This document shows positions 34,001-34,343 of a stretch of DNA of 34,343 nt, piece by piece. A program made the translations under genes and the position numbers. Numbering within the stretch: position 1 is the stretch's first letter; each line of letters starts with the position of its first letter. The notes beneath the pieces were generated by a model. It searched no databases. It was not told the DNA's origin and saw only the letters and a list, made by a program, of their open reading frames with translations. Source of the DNA: an uncultured Sediminibacterium sp. (GTDB lineage: Bacteria > Bacteroidota > Bacteroidia > Chitinophagales > Chitinophagaceae); NCBI GenBank assembly GCA_937911175.1, contig CALDSE010000009.1, positions 1 to 34,343 on the forward strand, in the 5' to 3' direction.

Positions 34001-34056
34001 TGATACCTGCAGTATATACTTATGTATCATCGAAGCATAAAAGAGTAATAGACTAA
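31003..34056 (+). CDS. RND efflux permease, AcrB/HAE1 type
   Basis: Proton-driven inner-membrane exporter of 1017 residues. It begins NISELSLKRPVLAVVMNLAI with the first of the expected 12 helices, followed by the large periplasmic porter domain (NVQTSYSGANSQVIQNQITE), and the conserved helix-4 motif LATGLVVDDGIVVTENIFRK near 395-414 with the paired Asp of the proton relay. The second half has QSAFSGARSAYFVMNDRQYE and GLVTKNGILIVEFANKKREK, with the conserved Lys of helix 10. Length and all motifs are normal. Multidrug against narrow-range specificity cannot be told from the sequence. The outer membrane channel gene usually seen third in such operons is not next; a glycosidase-like gene follows after 9 bases. 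Confidence 0.95.
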   Translation: MNISELSLKRPVLAVVMNLAIIIFGLVGFSFLALREYPAIDPPIINVQTSYSGANSQVIQNQITEPLEKSINGIPGIRTINSSSSVGSSNITVEFNLGVNLETAANDVRDKVSQAARSLPEDINNPPIVSKADANTDFILLLTLRSKTKSAFELTEYAENVLQQRFQTIDEVSSVNVRGKRFSMRIFPDPDLLNAYGIAFNDIQTSLNKENVELPSGKIYGKKTEFIIRTLGRLTTELDFRNIILKQDATGIVKLGDVAKVELGPDQEDQGAFFNGLQTVNITLSPQPGANYIKIADEFYKRLEEVKKSNKSDIEFAVPIDNTKTIRRALLEVRETIFISFALVVLVIFFFFRNWLIAIRPLIDIPISLIATFFIMYMAGFSINVLTLLAIVLATGLVVDDGIVVTENIFRKLEEGLPLKQAAREGSREIFFAVVSTSITLAVVFMPVIFLQGFIGSLFKEFGVVIAGAVLVSAFVSLTITPVLNVYLSRKDGRQGSFYEKTEPFFKGMELGYKNLLVKFLKIRWMAWVIVLACVVIIVAIGSNIQSELAPIEDKGAIRVNLSGQEGISYEETKGNFFKVVSLIQDSVPEHAFTFGSVPGWGGGGSSVSSRVGFVPIANRNRTQSEIVIDLNKKFKKFKDVRVFSIEEQTISVGLMSRGSLPVQFIIQNLDFDKLHAAIPKFLEAARKDKTFQNVDVNLKFTKPEFDLTIDRMRARDLGLNTADISQALQSAFSGARSAYFVMNDRQYEVITQVKRSDRSKPTDINKLYIRNSRGESIPISTVLKLEENSNPPTLYHYNRFNAATISASLAEGKTIGDGVNTMNRISKEVLDESFQTSLSGPSRDFQESSSNISYALFLALILIYLVLAAQFESFKDPFIIMITVPLAIAGALICLWLFGQTLNIFSEIGIIMLIGLVTKNGILIVEFANKKREKGLAIRDAVLEAAAQRFRPILMTSLATALGALPIAISLGAAATSRKPLGTVVVGGLLFSLVLTLFVIPAVYTYVSSKHKRVID

Positions 34057-34065
34057 TTAGCAAGT

Positions 34066-34343
34066 ATGAAACCTAATACTTTACTAAATACTTTATTATT
34101 ATTTTTAATTTTATTAGCTGCTTGTACAAGTAGTACAAATGAAAATAATAATATAAGCGACTGGGCCCCTAGTTTTCATAAGGTAGATATAGTCAATCCC
34201 ATTTTAGTGCCAGACACCAGCAGTCGTTTTTTCTGCCCTTTGCAAAATGATACCGTACAATGGGAAGCAAAAAATGTATTAAATCCTACAGCACTTGTAA
34301 AAGACGGTAAAGTATATTTATTATACCGTGCACAAGACAGTGC
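34066..34343 (+). CDS. GH130-like lipoprotein, 5' part (cut by window end)
   Basis: A coding region open from the ATG at 34066 to the window edge, 92 residues visible. It starts with a lipoprotein signal (MKPNTLLNTLLLFLILLAAC, Cys20), then a Ser/Thr/Asn-rich linker. NPILVPDTSSRFFCPLQNDT and WEAKNVLNPTALVKDGKVYL, followed by LYRAQDS, match the N-terminal blades of five-bladed propeller GH130 proteins (beta-mannoside phosphorylases and hydrolases), where NPxxVxxDGKVYLLYRAxD is conserved. The remainder is needed to separate GH130 from the related GH43-like groups. It lies 9 bases after the RND permease, close enough to share its transcript. Confidence 0.65.
   Translation, partial: MKPNTLLNTLLLFLILLAACTSSTNENNNISDWAPSFHKVDIVNPILVPDTSSRFFCPLQNDTVQWEAKNVLNPTALVKDGKVYLLYRAQDS

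Noticed and set aside
1-34343. CRISPR arrays, tRNA/rRNA genes, insertion sequences, phage or toxin-antitoxin systems
   Set aside because: No regularly spaced repeats, no transposase or integrase motifs, and no cloverleaf-like gene were seen on reading the window.

Overview
The window is a chromosomal segment of an AT-rich member of the Bacteroidota, most likely a Chitinophagaceae-type bacterium. The signs are a TonB-dependent receptor with an N-terminal carboxypeptidase-regulatory-like domain, DUF4834-type and DUF3089-type proteins, many lipoproteins, little use of Shine-Dalgarno sites, several TTG/GTG starts, and promoters of the Bacteroidota type (TTG, then TAnnTTTG). Family assignments come from reading motifs; no database search was run. 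Gene density is high, no gap exceeds about 300 bases, and I saw no tRNA, rRNA, insertion sequence, prophage or CRISPR array.

Layout. 1-6.3 kb: the end of a beta-carbonic anhydrase, a secreted GH29 alpha-L-fucosidase, then a TonB-dependent receptor followed by a beta-helix-like lipoprotein, closed by a strong terminator. The receptor promoter carries three direct repeats with an 11-bp period, resembling a Pho box. 6.4-8.0 kb (minus): arsenic operon arsR-arsM-arsC with a near-perfect ArsR-type operator lying over its promoter. 8.1-9.9 kb: alanine dehydrogenase diverging from an Lrp/AsnC regulator. 9.9-11.9 kb: PaiB-like flavin-binding protein, VOC protein, YihX-like HAD phosphatase, DUF4834-type membrane protein.

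11.9-18.9 kb (plus): the translation/transcription cluster rimP-nusA-infB followed by a SurA-like chaperone and a pirin. A promoter, a roughly 50-nt leader and a complete intrinsic-terminator hairpin stand before rimP, suggesting attenuation of an operon that encodes NusA. 18.9-24.1 kb: a large divergent PurF-like protein, then (minus) kdsD, manC and a ketoacyl synthase III homologue, linked to cell-envelope sugar supply. 24.2-27.5 kb: RecQ helicase and a DUF3089 lipoprotein hydrolase facing it. 27.5-34.3 kb (plus): chromate transporter ChrA, a small exported regulatory-like-domain protein, an RND efflux adaptor and permease, and the beginning of a GH130-like lipoprotein cut by the window end.

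Most of the window is core or common accessory metabolism. The best leads for something undescribed are the rimP leader attenuator, the Pho-box-like control of the receptor/beta-helix pair, the inverted repeats upstream of chrA, and the altered oxyanion-hole motif of the PurF-like protein.
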